This document shows, piece by piece, positions 22,641-34,489 of a stretch of 64,000 nucleotides of DNA. The stretch's first letter is position 1. Every line of letters starts with the position of its first letter. A program made the position numbers and the translations under genes. Source of the stretch: Malachius bipustulatus. Its lineage: Eukaryota; Arthropoda; Insecta; Coleoptera; Melyridae. The DNA is taken from the NCBI GenBank assembly GCA_910589415.1, contig OU342639.1, positions 24,064,268 to 24,128,267 of the forward strand. Direction: 5' to 3'. The notes beneath the pieces were generated by a model, which made no database searches, had not been told where the DNA came from, and saw only the letters and a list, made by a program, of their open reading frames with translations.

Positions 22641-22830
22641 CAGGGTGTCTCTTATTTCAGAGCTCACTATGAGTATCTCGTAAACGCTAAGAGATACAGG
22701 GTCAGTTAAATTAGAGAAAAGATGCCGTTTTTTGTGGCCATCTCGAATACGTCAAAATATACAAAATATCTGATGTGACCCTTCCTGAAATATCCAGAAA
22801 AAAACTGAAAAATCAAGATTTCTTCTTATT
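22641..22830 (+). repeat. Solitary arm of a CAGGGTGT-type element
   Basis: It begins CAGGGTGTCTCTTATTTC and contains 'GTATCTCGTAAACGCTA'. The same sentence, diverged and inverted, is at 36530-36693, which also ends with a 'GGACACCTTATA' terminus. The second arm is missing in both places. Confidence 0.55.
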
Positions 22831-23654
22831 TTTGCCATAGGTATCTTTTTATTATTGAAAATAACTTAAAATTCATTACAGGCTTACCTAAGTCATCAAA
22901 AGCTATCCAATATCCAGGTCGGCTTGTAAGACCGAACAGCTTCAGGTCGACCCCACGTGAAATTGCGAACAAACAGAGAAAGTAATAAAAAATTACTCTC
23001 TAAGAAAAATCTTTTTAAGAAAAAAGAATTAAGAAAGAAAAAATAAGAGATATATAAGAACGTGACCAAGATCAAAACAAATAACTCTAGGAAGGTATAA
23101 ACTTGCAGGTACGCACACCCTTTTCGACTTTGGTCAATTTTTTCAAGTTGCTAAAACCCTCAATGAAAACGGTTTCGATCTGAATCAACGTTAAGTATTA
23201 TCAACATAAAGCCTCGTCCACACCGAAAGCAACACATAGGAACATTCTGTTTATGTTGCTTGTTCCTGGAACTTGTTTATGAATGTTGCCAAAAGTTTAT
23301 CTAAAGCCTTGTCCACACCGAAAGCAACACATAGGAACATTGTGTTTATGTTGCTTGTTCCTGGAACTTGTTTCTGAATGTTGCCAAAAGTTTATTTAAG
23401 TTCCTCATTGTTTATGGTTGCAGCAACAAAAGTTCCTATAAGTTGCTTGTTTCCATATTTAGCGGCAAAGATCAAAGAAAATATAGAAACATTGGTAAAC
23501 ATTTTTTGTTTCTCAACGGTATTTTTATCAGTGTGGACACGTTGTTGCTTGTTCCCAAAGCTCGAAACTTGCGTCGTGAAGCCGTCGGGTAGTTGCCGAA
23601 AACATCAGCTAATACCTTGACTTCGTTCAGTATATTATAATAATAAAAAAAACA

Positions 23655-23846
23655 TTAATTAATAATAAAAATAATGCCGTTTAAATGGACGACAGAAAAT
23701 ATAATGTGACGTATGACGCCATGTGTCTTTCTGTCTAAAAGACTTCGTCTAGTCCAACATTTACGGACTCGTTTTTTGTGTTTTTGTAAAATAATTACAA
23801 TTATTGCAGCTGCTGCTGCCTGTAAATCTTCTTCGTCGTACCACAT
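23655..23846 (-). pseudogene. Harbinger (HARBI1-like) nuclease N-terminal remnant, copy 1
   Basis: The minus-strand frame starts MWYDEEDLQAAAAAII and continues with a basic stretch (QKHKKRVRKCWTRRSLLDRK), then loses homology at about residue 45. Insect Harbinger-type nucleases often begin with such a D/E-A-rich helix followed by KKRK..W.R.WL.R. The catalytic DDE domain is absent, so this is a truncated remnant caught in a non-autonomous element. Confidence 0.6.
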
Positions 23847-24270
23847 TGTTTAGAAACATACACTGCACTGGTGTAGACACAACGTTTCCTGTTGCGGCAA
23901 CACAACGAAACATTCGGAAAACTGAATTACCTTGGTGTGGACAGCATGTTTACAGAACTTTTGCTGTTGTTTCTGTTTCCATAAACAGGTTGCGGCAACC
24001 AGCAACAAAATATTCCTCTGTGTTTCTTTGGTGTGGACAAAGCTTAAGTTCCTCATTGTTTACGGTGGCAGCAACAAAAGTTACTATAAGTTGCTTGTTT
24101 TCATATTTAGCGGCAAAGATCAAATAAAATATGGAAACATTGGTAAACATTTTTTTGTTTCTCAACGGTATTTTTATCAGTGTGGACACGTTGTTGCTTG
24201 TTCCCAAAGCTCGAAACTTGCGTCGTGAAGCCGTCGCGTAGTTGCCGAAAACATCAGCTTTTAACTTGAC

Positions 24271-24486
24271 TTAATTCAGTAAATAATAAAAAAAACAATA
24301 ATTAATAATAAAAATCATGCCGTTTAAATGGACGACAGAAAATATAATATGACGTATGACACCATGTGACTTTCTGTCTAAAAGACTTGGTCTACTCCAA
24401 CATTTACGGACTCGTTTTTTGTGTTTTTGTAAAATAATTACAATTGCAGCTGCTACTGCCTGTAAATCTTCTTCGTCGTACCACAT
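24271..24486 (-). pseudogene. Harbinger (HARBI1-like) nuclease N-terminal remnant, copy 2
   Basis: This is the duplicate of the frame at 23655-23846, 640 bp further on, with a few replacements and one Ala-Ala deletion. It has the same loss of homology after the basic stretch, so truncation preceded the tandem duplication. Confidence 0.6.
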
Positions 24487-24687
24487 TGTTCAGAAACATA
24501 CACTGCACTGGTGTAGACACAACGTTTCCTGTTGCGGCAACACAACGAAACATTCACAAAACTGAATTACCTTGGTGTGGACAGAATGTTTACGGGACTT
24601 TTGCTGTTGTTTCTGTTTCCATAAACAGGTTGCGGCAACCAGCAACAAAATGTTTCTCTGTGCTTCTTTGGTGTGGACAAGGCTTTA

Positions 24688-27600
24688 GACTCAGTATTTT
24701 GTGTTGGTGCGTAGATAGAGATAATAAAGTTAACATTATCGATCAACTTGTTCGAAGATGATATGCGGATCAACGTCATCACGTTGAACTGAAAAATTCT
24801 GCAGCTTTAATAACGAGATTCGAAAGAATTAGGAAACCTCGATATTATATTCTTACAGAGCGAGTACTGGAGGCAAGAGCTTTGCAAGACAATAAATAGT
24901 GTCAACACAGTTTCCTGTACTAGAAGTGTGTTTTTAGTTAAATTAGTTAGGTATATCTTGTATAAAGGATTTATTGTTTTTTTAAAGCCTTGAGAAGTTT
25001 TTCTGTTTAATTCAGAGAGATTTATCCAGGGTATCTTTGAAGATGAGCTTAATTATTCTCGAGTTCTGTAGCCCATTTTTCTAGAGTAAATAATTGCCAT
25101 CTGTATTTAGAGTACTGTACTTATACAATGGCCTTTACCTTCTAATGTTGTGGAAATAATCTTGAAACTATTCAGCGAATTTTGCAAACTCGCTCTATTA
25201 CCGACCATTCCTTGTCTGTTGGCTTCAAGTTTTCATGTTGTCTGCATTATCACAAAGGATGTTCTAAGGCCTTTTTGTGTTCAGCTTTAACGTAGCATTA
25301 AGACGGGAGAATTTCATCTTATTATGACATCAAATAATGTTAGCATAGCTCAATTTCATAGTATTTTTTACAAGAAAATAAGGAAAATGTTCCAGTTTCT
25401 TCGTTAGATTATTAACTTTTATTACTGATGATGACGGTTTTCTTTCTGCATGTGCCTCTTTAAACTTCGAATCAAGTATTTATATTAATTCTACTGCTTC
25501 TAGATTTATTAAATTCTGCATAAAACACACAAACATAATAAACTTTCAGGATCAGTGCAGGGATAAAAATTTTCAGTTCAAGTACACAAGAAAATGCTGT
25601 TCGTGTAGACGGTCGTAATAATTATCGCATGCTGATTCCTAATTTTTAAAACGTCGAGTTTAGGTGTTAAATACAATTTCTTATACTTCGTTTAGCAATT
25701 TTTTTCGTACTCGTAGAATCCCGACGATTTGTAAATAATCGCTAATTTTTTTCCTTTCATCACTTCTACTTTTTAGATGTCGATCCTTTGACGAGTTCGG
25801 AATCATCGGATTCGGATGCAATTACCTCTATAATAACACGTATTTTGACCTACCGCTGTGGAACGGTTCTGTTTCAATTTCCGATGACTAGCTTATCATT
25901 ATCTGCTGCATACAGGTTTCAATAATGAAACAGCTCACACACAATAGAGCATTAAACTATCTGCTAATCACGTAGAACTAGAACTATGTACTCACAATGG
26001 CCTGTTTATGCATACGCACTTCTACAGCGGTTCCAGTAAGCTCGGATAAACCCTTCTCTTGTTTATACTCGTATAAATGCGCCCATTAGCTTGCAGGAAT
26101 AATTCGCTCATTTTCATACGTAATTGTTTGTTACTAAGTAATAATAAATAATTGATAGCGTAAAATTGTTTGTATCAAATCAACGACGAGAGACCACTGA
26201 TTCTGTGGGGATTTTGCAGATTAATAAATTGAAAAACACAAACTATAGTTGCGTTGAGCGGCTACGGCCTTTTGTTCAGATTTGCCGGAGCGATTCAAAA
26301 AACTATCTACCATTTGGAAGACAATTACTGAAGGGCATCTAGGCAATCCCCCCCCCCCCACCCAATTGAGGCAGAAACATTTTCTTCCAATTTTCTCGTT
26401 GTCCATCAAGACTGAAAGGGAAGTAGAGTTCGTGACTGAGAATATAGAAATTTTTTTTGGCTCCGTCTATCGCCATCGGCAAATAACAATTTTTCAAAGT
26501 ATAAATGGCAAAAATTTGATAAAGTAATTACAAAAATGATGAAAATTATACTCTAGATTCTTTGACACTTAAAAATGTATAAAAATTGTTTTCTTCCGAA
26601 TTTCCTGTTGTCAGGACCAAATCTTCAAAAATAACGCCCCCATATACTCATGCATGATCGCCGGAAAGTGCAGGATCAGAATGTTTTATCTCGACAATGG
26701 AAAGGTCGATTGATATCAAACTGTTGATTATTGTTTTTCACATTGATAAGAAAATTCTTCTCTAATTTGGCGACTATCAAGTCAAACTCTGACTTGTGCA
26801 GGAGAAAAACGCGCCGAGCGCTCGTGCCATCAATATACGATCGTTGGAAAGTGCGTGACCTGAATCTCGTATCTCTTAAACCAAAATATGGCGTACTGTT
26901 GAAATTATCTTCATGCATCAAGTGACATGAGCTAGAATATTAAAAATATCTATAGACTATTATAAGTGCAAATTTTTCAGGAAAATCTATAGGTACAGTC
27001 AGACTGCTACAATGGAAACATAACTTTAAATTTAGGCTTACATAAGTCGTCAAGACCTGACATTTCACAAATTTTCAAGTCGATTGGATTCTAGAGTTTT
27101 GAAGAAGAAGAATAGTGAAGAAGAAATATTAAAAAGACACAAAAAATGTTTGTTCTTAAAAAAAAAAGAATTACATTTTGAAACTTTTATTTTTTTATTG
27201 ATTTTTTATTTTGGTACTTGATTTCCTTAATGCCGAATGACTTGAAAAACTTTTTTCCTACGACCACTATACAAAACACTACTTTACGCATCGTTTTTTG
27301 TGCGCAAACTAGCAGATTTCTCACGTATCCAAAACTGTGCGACAAAGTGACATAACGCATAGCCAAAAATCGTTTCCGTACAGTTTTAATGTAAACAATA
27401 GTGATGGGCGGTAACTGAGAACTCAACTGTTACTTATTGTTAATGGAATAACTATTCATTTAAAGCTTCAAGGTAATAAAATAAACACAAATGGGATAAC
27501 ATAGAACCCGACAAGACTATAAAATATACTCATTATTCTCTTGTGGCAGTAATTATTAAAATTTACTAGTTGATCGCTAATAACAGCATTAGTAGCGTTC

Positions 27601-27900
27601 AAATCAAATTCACGAACGTGATCATGAAAATAACTCGCACACCTCTACTAACTTCCATCGACGACGCACAGCGCCTGCGTTGTGTAGAAATTGCATATCA
27701 ATGATATACTAACCTCTCTTAAATCATTGTTATTATCTACCACGTCTCCACGCTCACGTCACTTATTTTTAGTTTATACGGAGTCTAATAATAAATAATG
27801 ATAATATTGTCGGTAGAATTCAATGATTTAACAGTATATAATAGTAATAATAAAAAGTCATTGGTAGAATTATTGAAAACAATACCTACTTACCTAGGTA
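24688..27900. other. Intron sequence with no gene recognised
   Basis: No reverse transcriptase, transposase or receptor exon was found. A run of twelve Cs lies at 26348-26359. Open frames at 26221-26409, 26282-26527, 26676-26921 and 27187-27426 overlap each other on both strands and lack recognisable domains. A small minor-content region around 25780-25870 is more GC-rich but unidentified. Confidence 0.45.
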
Positions 27901-27940
27901 GTCTGACAAAATAATCTTTAGTTAGGTACCTATCATTATA

Positions 27941-28150
27941 GTGGATTGTAATTCCTCTGAATCTGAAACAGAAAATACACCACCTGAAGTCAGAAAACAA
28001 GCAGGTTTGTGTTCTTTGAATTTGCTACCTGTAGTTTCGAGAGAAAAATACGAATCTGCTTATAAACATTTCATAAATTGGAGAAAAGGTCATAAAAGCA
28101 GAGCATTGTCAGAAAAAATAATTTATGTGTTAAATTTGTTAAATAATTAA
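27941..28150 (+). pseudogene. Crypton-like tyrosine recombinase, N-terminal remnant 1
   Basis: The frame begins with an acidic stretch (SSESETENTPPEV), then a segment reading NLLPVVSREKYESAYKHF and INWRKGHKSRALSEKI. This is the SAM-like, phage-integrase-type N-terminal DNA-binding domain seen in many insect tyrosine-recombinase (Crypton-like) proteins, where NLLP.KS...Y..AY..F..W is typical. The frame stops at residue 69. Further sense-like sequence (SVKLWS) follows the stop for a few codons. The catalytic domain is missing. An imperfect palindrome begins 38 bp after the stop. Confidence 0.65.
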
Positions 28151-28187
28151 TCTGTTAAATTGTGGTCGTAGGAAAAGTACTGTGTGT

Positions 28188-28295
28188 AGCACGTGCGGAA
28201 AAGAAATTTCACACTCGTGTGAATTGTGACACGAGACGAAGTCGAGTGTCACAATTGTTTCACACTCGTGAGAAATTTTCTCTTTTCCGCACTTG
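28188..28295. repeat. 108-bp imperfect palindrome after the Crypton-like remnant
   Basis: The left arm AGCACGTGCGGAAAAGAAAT and onwards pairs with the right arm ending CTTTTCCGCACTTGT. The inner parts CACGAG...CGAGTG and TGTGAATTGTGACAC also pair, leaving a very short loop (about GACGAAGT). It would form a long hairpin in single-stranded DNA or RNA. Confidence 0.75.
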
Positions 28296-28589
28296 TTTCA
28301 CAATATACTATTTTTCAACAACAACAAAATTTTTGAAATGCCAGATGAATAGCTCTTGACGACTATATGTAAGCCTATAAAAAAAATTAACTTACTTTCT
28401 ATATGAAAAAAGATATATGACTGAGAAAGGAATCCCGATCTATCAGTTCTGAAACGACTGAAGTTTGCCTAATTTTTTTTTAAGATTCTTGATTAGCATA
28501 AAGAATGATTTCCTTGTAAAGGCTTGCATTCATGTCGTTCTGAAGCCTCTTCTTCACATTTTTAGCCTAATTACCTCAAGTTCTTCCTT

Positions 28590-29640
28590 CCGTAATAGAT
28601 GGAAAATTGCTAGAGTTATTCCCATTATTCAAGGCGGGTGATAAGCAGGAGATTTCTAATTATCATCCAATTGCTCTCCTGAGTAATTTCTCAAAGCTAT
28701 TTGAATTCTGTTTGCATTCATACTTGTCGCCTATTATTAGTCATCGACTCTCCGACTCTCAACACTGCTTCATCAGAGGTCGATCTACTGAAACTAATCT
28801 TACCCTCATAACTCAGTTTATCTCGGAATCAATTGATGGGGATTGGGGTCAGGTGGACGTAGTTTACACGGATCTCAGCAAGACAATTTGCTCGACTGAA
28901 TCACGAGCTTATGTTGGTTAAGATTTCTGCATTTGGAATGTGTCTTCATCTGGTGAACCTATTTAGCAGTTATTTGCTGGGGAGACGGCAATATGCCGAG
29001 CTCTCTGGTTTTCGTTCAACTGTCACCACCTTGCCCTCAGGAGTTCCTTAGAGATCTGTCCTGGGTTCCCTCATCTTCAATGTTTTTATTGACGACATTA
29101 CATCTGAACTCTCTGTTCCATGCCTTCTCTACGCTGACGACCCAAAATTATTTATACTAGTTAGGTCTGAGTCTGATGTTCTTAGGCTGCAGGAAGGCCT
29201 TGGTGATTTCAGTGCATGGTGTGATCGTAACGGTCTGGACGTGCTCTTTGGTTACGTATTCTAGGAGTAATTCGCCGTTTCTCTTTGATTACATCCTCTC
29301 CGGGTCTTCTTTGTCGCGCTCCTGTAGTACCTATCGAGGATCTTGGTGTTATCTTTAATTAACGCTTGCGATTCAGTCTACATGTGGATCATACCATTTC
29401 GGCATCATGTAGAACCCTTGGATTTCTGATCAGGAATTCGCGAGATTTTGTAAACGCTGCAGTCTTAATTACCCTCTACATTATTGTATTGTTAGATCTC
29501 GGCTGGAGTATGCCTCCTTAGTCTGGTTCCCTAAATATGGAATCCATGCAGATAGGATCGTCTGGATTCAAGGTACCCACCCAGAGTATTTCCGCAGGTT
29601 CTGCTCCTTGAGAGATCCCAGGTTCAGGGCTTGGAGCATA
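28590..29640 (+). pseudogene. Non-LTR retrotransposon RT fragment (Jockey/CR1-like)
   Basis: Frames give FPLFKAGDKQEISNYHPIAL (28616-28676), 'SDSQHCFIRGRSTETNL', a decayed 'TDLSK' region (28870), a broken S-G-V-P box with a stop in place of Gln (29040-29055), 'VFIDDI' (29083-29100), and the active-site YADD at 29130-29141. The post-catalytic region (DFSAWCDRNGLDV, then 'IEDLGVIFN') follows with frameshifts and stops up to about 29640. Endonuclease and 3' end are not seen. It lies between the two Crypton-like remnants. Confidence 0.82.
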
Positions 29641-30134
29641 GGCGTGTTATGTCGTCTATATTATTTTTATTTAATATAATTACACCACACCAATCTGGTA
29701 TGATAAAAGATACAAACTATGCGATCGAAAATGACTTTTATCTACGAGTGATTCATAAAATGCACTTTTTTAGACGTATCTTAGTTCATAAAATGTATGA
29801 TTATCTTGAAGAGTGAAATAAAGTATTTCGGGTGAAATAAAGTGCCGTAGCGGTTCATTATTTAACGCTAAATCTGACAAGTTACTGCACGACGAACCAA
29901 GTACAGTACAAGTTCTAGTCAGCGGAGCGGCTCGATTCGGCAATCGCTGATACACGAGACGCTGATCGCTGGATTACATTATTGCATCCCGACGCCAACC
30001 GCTCCTAATGCTTGGTGCTCCGTGCTCGGCTTGTTGACACCATGCACCTATACTAGAGAAACGTAGTTTATTAGCAGAGCGCCAGATCTATGTACAATTA
30101 ATATTTTGTGTTTTGTGTCGTTTAATTATACCTA
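29641..30134. other. Unassigned sequence between LINE fragment and second Crypton-like remnant
   Basis: No gene recognised. A block at 29730-29850 contains two phrases of the type 'TTCATAAAATGCA' and 'TTCATAAAATGTA', resembling the hairpin arms at 30420-30545. The block 29870-30060 is more GC-rich than its surroundings, with no known motif. Confidence 0.4.
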
Positions 30135-30135
30135 A

Positions 30136-30350
30136 AATGGATACCATTGTAAATGATTCAATGAATGAAATATCTTCTACCCCAGAAGAAATTATTTTTC
30201 AATCAAATATGCTGCACAAAATCTGTTAGGTACCTACCTCAAAAATCTAAAGAAGCGAATATTAAGCAATATGTCACCTTTATGAACTGACGTGATGAAA
30301 AAAGCTAAGTTAATAGCTTCAAAGAAACACTTACATAAAATATGAATGCA
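30136..30350 (+). pseudogene. Crypton-like tyrosine recombinase, N-terminal remnant 2
   Basis: The frame starts with an acidic stretch (NDSMNEISSTPEEI), then after a frame change reads AAQNLL and SKSKEANIKQYVTFMN, followed by a TGA where W is expected and then RDEKS. This is the same SAM-like N-terminal domain as at 27941-28150 but a different, more decayed copy. The catalytic domain is absent. A hairpin-forming sequence follows about 70 bp later. Confidence 0.55.
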
Positions 30351-30419
30351 TTGGAAAGTTTTTTTTTTTAATTTTATAACAGTAATAACTTTTCGTTCTA
30401 ATTTAAGTCACTCGTAGAT

Positions 30420-30545
30420 AAAATTTTGTATGCAACATATGCATAAAGTGCCTTTTTTTTCACTTCTGGGATTGCCGCATTCGCCTCAAACTTTCCAGTC
30501 GTGAAAAAAAGTACCACTTTATGCACTTGTTGCATAAATAACTAT
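30420..30545. repeat. Imperfect palindrome after the second Crypton-like remnant
   Basis: The left arm (GATAAAATTTTGTATGCAAC, then ATATGCATAAAGTGCC) pairs with the right arm (ACCACTTTATGCACTTGTTG, then CATAAATAAC...TTTCATC). The loop is about 43 bp and itself begins CACT and ends GTCGTG. Confidence 0.65.
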
Positions 30546-31422
30546 ATTTCATCACAATTGAACAATATGCAATAATAAAAAGCATCAAGTTCAGAAGTGT
30601 CCTGCAAACGAATGGTTGCAGCTACGATGTTTTTAATGAAGTTAATAAGTTTTATAAGTTTTAAAAATTCCCCTTTATAGATTTTAAGGTCTGTTTTGGC
30701 AACATCCAGTATATATACTTGTATGGTGCAAGTAGGTAATTGTAAATTAACTGAAATAATGATTTTAAAGTGCTTACTGATGAATAATTAATAAATGATG
30801 AAAAGCATCAAACCTAGAAGTGTGAAATGTAAACGCCACGAAGGGCTTTCCGTGACTTTGTTTTTAGTAAAGTTGATGAATAATTGAACGTGTATAAAAG
30901 AGTGGCTTTTAACGTCGACCTCTGTTATTAAAAATTCACGACAGAATCGTTTGCACTAAAATATGTACTATGTATTGTTACATTTTTTAGTTGCGGTTGA
31001 AGTTACTGTATAATTTTTTAATTACCTATATGTAATAGTTTATTATTGCTATTATTATTGTGGTAGGTTTGAGAATCGATGTTTAAATCATAGAGAATTT
31101 TAAACAAATATATTAATATCGGCTTATTAATTATAGCTCATTAATGTAGACTTGTCTATGTACTATAAAATATTTCAGTGAAAAGCTGAATCTCATTCAT
31201 GAATGGAATTTTATTCCGACTAATTAAAGCGAGCTCATTTGCACTGATGGAAATAAATTTCTTTGAATGAAAGCCAACATGATATGAAATAATGTTGGTT
31301 CTGTATGATGCTTTTTCGAATAATTAGTAATAATTTTTTGTTATCTCCATTTCTAATTAATTTTGGAGCCAGAAGCAAAACTTTTTGCAATAAAGTTCTT
31401 ACTTAATTACTGAAACGATCCC
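30546..31422. other. AT-rich sequence, nothing recognised
   Basis: No coding homology. Blocks at 30560-30650 and 30790-30870 share the pattern 'AAAAGCATCAA...AGAAGTGT...AACG', suggesting a small repeated segment about 235 bp apart, but I could not define an element. Confidence 0.35.
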
Positions 31423-31678
31423 TTGATAATAGAATACCTAGCCACTGGCTATGGACGTATAAAAAAATCAAAGAAAAAAAAGATAAATAAGCTTGTCGGA
31501 AAATGCAAGTCAAGAAAACTTGGTTCAATCCTAAGATCTTCGCAAATGGCACATGAAAAAAAAATTGGCAATAAAAAAGTTGTTTGTATCAATGATGTTA
31601 CATGTAGAAAAGCTGAGCTCTGTATATCGAACGGTTTTTTAGATATCTTCAAAAAACTGACAAGGGACGTTAAAAAAC
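31423..31678 (+). other. Lysine-rich open frame of unknown identity, upstream of the I-group element
   Basis: The frame 31423-31698 encodes 91 residues, rich in Lys, containing RKLGSILRSSQ and IGNKKVVCINDVTCRKAELC. I do not recognise it. It is not the LINE frame: the LINE coding sequence starts after 31679 in another frame. It could be a fragment of a captured host gene, part of another element, or chance. It looks more protein-like than the other orphan frames here. Confidence 0.3.
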
Positions 31679-31689
31679 AACGTCCCTTG

Positions 31690-33134
31690 GTGGAATGACT
31701 CCTGCAAACTCGCAGTGAATGAATGCAAAAAAGCGCTAAATAGATACCGCAGAACCCGAAACCCCCAGGACTTTGTACATTTAAAAAAAATGAGAGCAAA
31801 GTCAAGACTCACTCTAAAAGAAAGCAAAAAAGCCTCCTGGATCAAGTACGTGATAACCATAACCACTGACACCCCACCGGCACAAGTTTGGGCAAAAATT
31901 AAACAAATGAAAGGACGCAGAACAACAAGCAAAATACCAGCACTTCTCCATGAAAACAAGATAATCACAGACGATCAATCTATCGCCGACACTCTTGCAG
32001 AACACTTTCATAAAAAGTCTACCAACAAAGTTATTCCCGTCGACCCACTAAACCTCCCAGCCAAACCACATAACACACCATGTCAGTTTGAACCCATCAA
32101 CCACCCCATCACGCTATCCGAACTCAATATTGCTCTGTCTACAACAAAAAAACTCTGCCGCAGGCCCCGATAACGTTCCATCAATTTTTCTCAAGAACTT
32201 GCACCCAAATACACTCTTGAAGCTGCTCGCACTTTATAACAAAATATGGTCCACTCAGCAGTTCCCAAGATCATGGCAGCAATCAATCACTATCCCCATT
32301 AGGAAGGGTGACAACTCCTCCAACTCCCCAGGACCATTTAGACCCATTTCACTAACTTGTACCCTATGTAAAGTTCTGGAAAAAATAGTGAATAAGCGAC
32401 TTATTTGGTACCTAGAAAAATATAACATCCTAAGCCCTGGACAGTCTGGCTTTAGACCAAACCGTTGCACACTGGACAACCTAGTTGCTCTCCAAGCTGA
32501 AGCTGCAGACGCCATAGCCAACAAAAGCGAAGCCATCGCAGTCACCCTCGACTTAGAGAATGCTTTTGATTCCACATGGAAGCACGCCATCTTCGACAAA
32601 CTTAGATCCTTGAAGCTAAGCGGTAACCTCTACTCCTTCCTGGAAAACTTTCTGTCCAACAGAACTTTCAGAGTCTCCACAAATGGGAAAATCCCCAATC
32701 AACACATAACAGAGAACGGTGTCCCCCAAGGATCGGTACTCAGCACGACTCTGTTCCTCCTAGCAATCAACGACATTTGTTCCTCGGTTCAACGTCCTGT
32801 AAAATATTCAATATACGCAGACGACCTGGTTATTTTTTGCCAAGGGAAGGTCACCACGACAACCTCCACCCTGCTCCAAAACGCCTTAAACGAAATACAC
32901 AACTGGTCTACACGATACGGATTCAATTTCTCTACTCACAAATCAAAAATAATTCAATTCAATCGAAAACACAACCCAACCCCCCCAAATATAAGTCTAA
33001 ATGGAGTCCCACTCGAAATTGTTGACAGGCACAAGTTCCTGGGAGTCACCTTCGACAGAAGACTCACCTGGAGACATCATATCCAAGTTACTCGAGTAAC
33101 TGCCTTAAAAGGCTTAACATTGTTAGATCTCTAG
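31690..33134 (+). pseudogene. I-group ORF2: linker and reverse transcriptase
   Basis: The first frame (to 32173) holds the pre-RT linker (NECKKALNRYRRTRNPQDF and AQVWAKIKQMKG). After a one-base extra A (32146-32152) the RT domain reads SAAGPDNVPS, PGPFRPISLTCTLCKVLEK, SGFRPNRCTLDNLV, TLDLENAFDSTWKH, NGVPQGSVLSTTLF and the active site IYADDLVIF (YADD codons 32814-32825). It ends with the HKFLGVTFDRRLTW thumb motif (33030-33071). The frame breaks again at 33107-33110 by loss of one A. All RT motifs are intact, so this is a fairly recent copy. Confidence 0.88.
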
Positions 33135-34489
33135 CAAACCATCAGTGGGGAGCAGACGAAGATTCACTTCTTAAAATCTACAGGTTTTTGATACGTTCCA
33201 GGCTGGATTACGGTTCAATTCTCTACATGCACGCCTCCAAGTCAATCTTGAAGACCCTCAACGTAGTCCAGAACACAGCCCTGAGAATCTGCCTGGGTGC
33301 CTTCAGGTCAAGTGCTTCCGAAAGCGTCAATATCGAATCTTCTGAACCCCCCCTCTTCATTCGACGACAAAGACTACTGCTATCATATTTTACAAGAATC
33401 TCTGCCAACGTTAATAACCCCATACATAAATTAATAAGCATCCCTTAACATCCTGACCTCGATAACAGAACCCGTACCGTACGCCCCATCTCACACACAC
33501 TTCCATCCATCCTAGGGAATATCGACCTGAAAGCTACTACCCCAATCAACTTCTCACACACTCCCCCCTGGACCAAGAAACTGCCGCATATCAACACAAG
33601 CTTGTGCAACGATAACAAAACGGATATAACACCTGCTCTCCACAAACTATCCTTTAATCAGCTAGTAGACTCACATCGATTTGACAAACTCCTCTTCACA
33701 GATGCCTCCAAGAGTAGCCAAGGGGTTGGCTGTGCAGTCACGACTGCAGATACAACACTTGCAACTTTCCGGCTCCCAAGCCTATGCAGCATACATACGG
33801 CAGAACTTTACGCCATCGCCATCCATAAAGCTCTTTCCACTCCCATAAATACACCCACAGCAATATGCACCGACTCCCTATCCTCTATATCCTCAATAAA
33901 GAACATCTACTCACAAAACCAAATAGTTCAGCACATTCACGAAGCTTGTCACTCGCAGGCCGAAAAAGGTATCCCAGTAACCATTGTCTGGACTCCAGCA
34001 CATGTCGGTATCCCGGGCAACGAAAAAGCAGACAGATCAGCCAAAGAAGCGTCCTCATCTGACCTCCCATTCGAAACGATCCAGCTCCACCAAGACCTCA
34101 AACACGTCATCAAACAAATGGTCACATCAAACTGGGAGAACCACTGGAATATGTGTAACACAAAACTCTCTGCAATTCACCCTCACGTTAACCCGATAAA
34201 GATGCCTTCCCTGAATAGAAAGGACCAAATCGTTATACGAGGGCTTAGAATTGGACACACCCGCCTAACTCACGGCTATCTCATGGCTTCAGATGACCCA
34301 CCCACATGCGAACACTGCAACCACTGCCGCCTAACGATAAGTCATATTCTATCTGAATGCGAGCTACATAGACAAAACCGAAACCGCTACAACCTGATAG
34401 GAACCACCAAAGACATCCTCAACTCTCCGAGCAAATTCACGGACATCCTAAATTTTTTGAAAGGCTCCAATTTATACAGCACAATCTAA
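33135..34489 (+). pseudogene. I-group ORF2: C-terminal region and RNase H
   Basis: After the frame break the protein continues (IRSRLDYGSILYMHAS, at 33190-33240) to an in-frame TAA at 33446-33448. The same frame then stays open to the natural stop at 34487-34489. The RNase H domain has LLFTDASKSSQGVG (Asp codon 33701-33703), HTAELYAIAIHKAL, ICTDSLSSISSI and VWTPAHVGIPGNEKADRSA, all catalytic positions present. A Cys-rich motif (CEHCNHCRLTISHILSEC) lies near the C-terminus, as in I, Jockey and R1-type ORF2 proteins. RNase H would remove RNA template during second-strand synthesis. Confidence 0.88.

Larger units (their letters stand above)
23208..24687 (-). mobile_element. Tandemly duplicated PIF/Harbinger-derived element
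   Basis: It starts AAAGCCTCGTCCACACC and ends GGTGTGGACAAGGCTTTA, an inverted terminal repeat. The left end is duplicated as a 95-bp direct repeat (23208-23302 and 23303-23397). The body (23397-24044) is then repeated with about 95% identity (24045-24687), so the middle junction has a right end (GGTGTGGACAAAGCTT) fused to a body that lacks its left end. Each body carries, on the minus strand, a start of a Harbinger nuclease-like frame. Terminal 'TTTGGTGTGGACA' motifs recur inside the bodies (near 23932 and 24573). Confidence 0.75.

Noticed and set aside
26348..26359. Run of twelve Cs as a functional G-quadruplex or gene signal
   Set aside because: A single homopolymer without the spaced G-tract pattern; more likely a slippage tract or sequencing-sensitive site.
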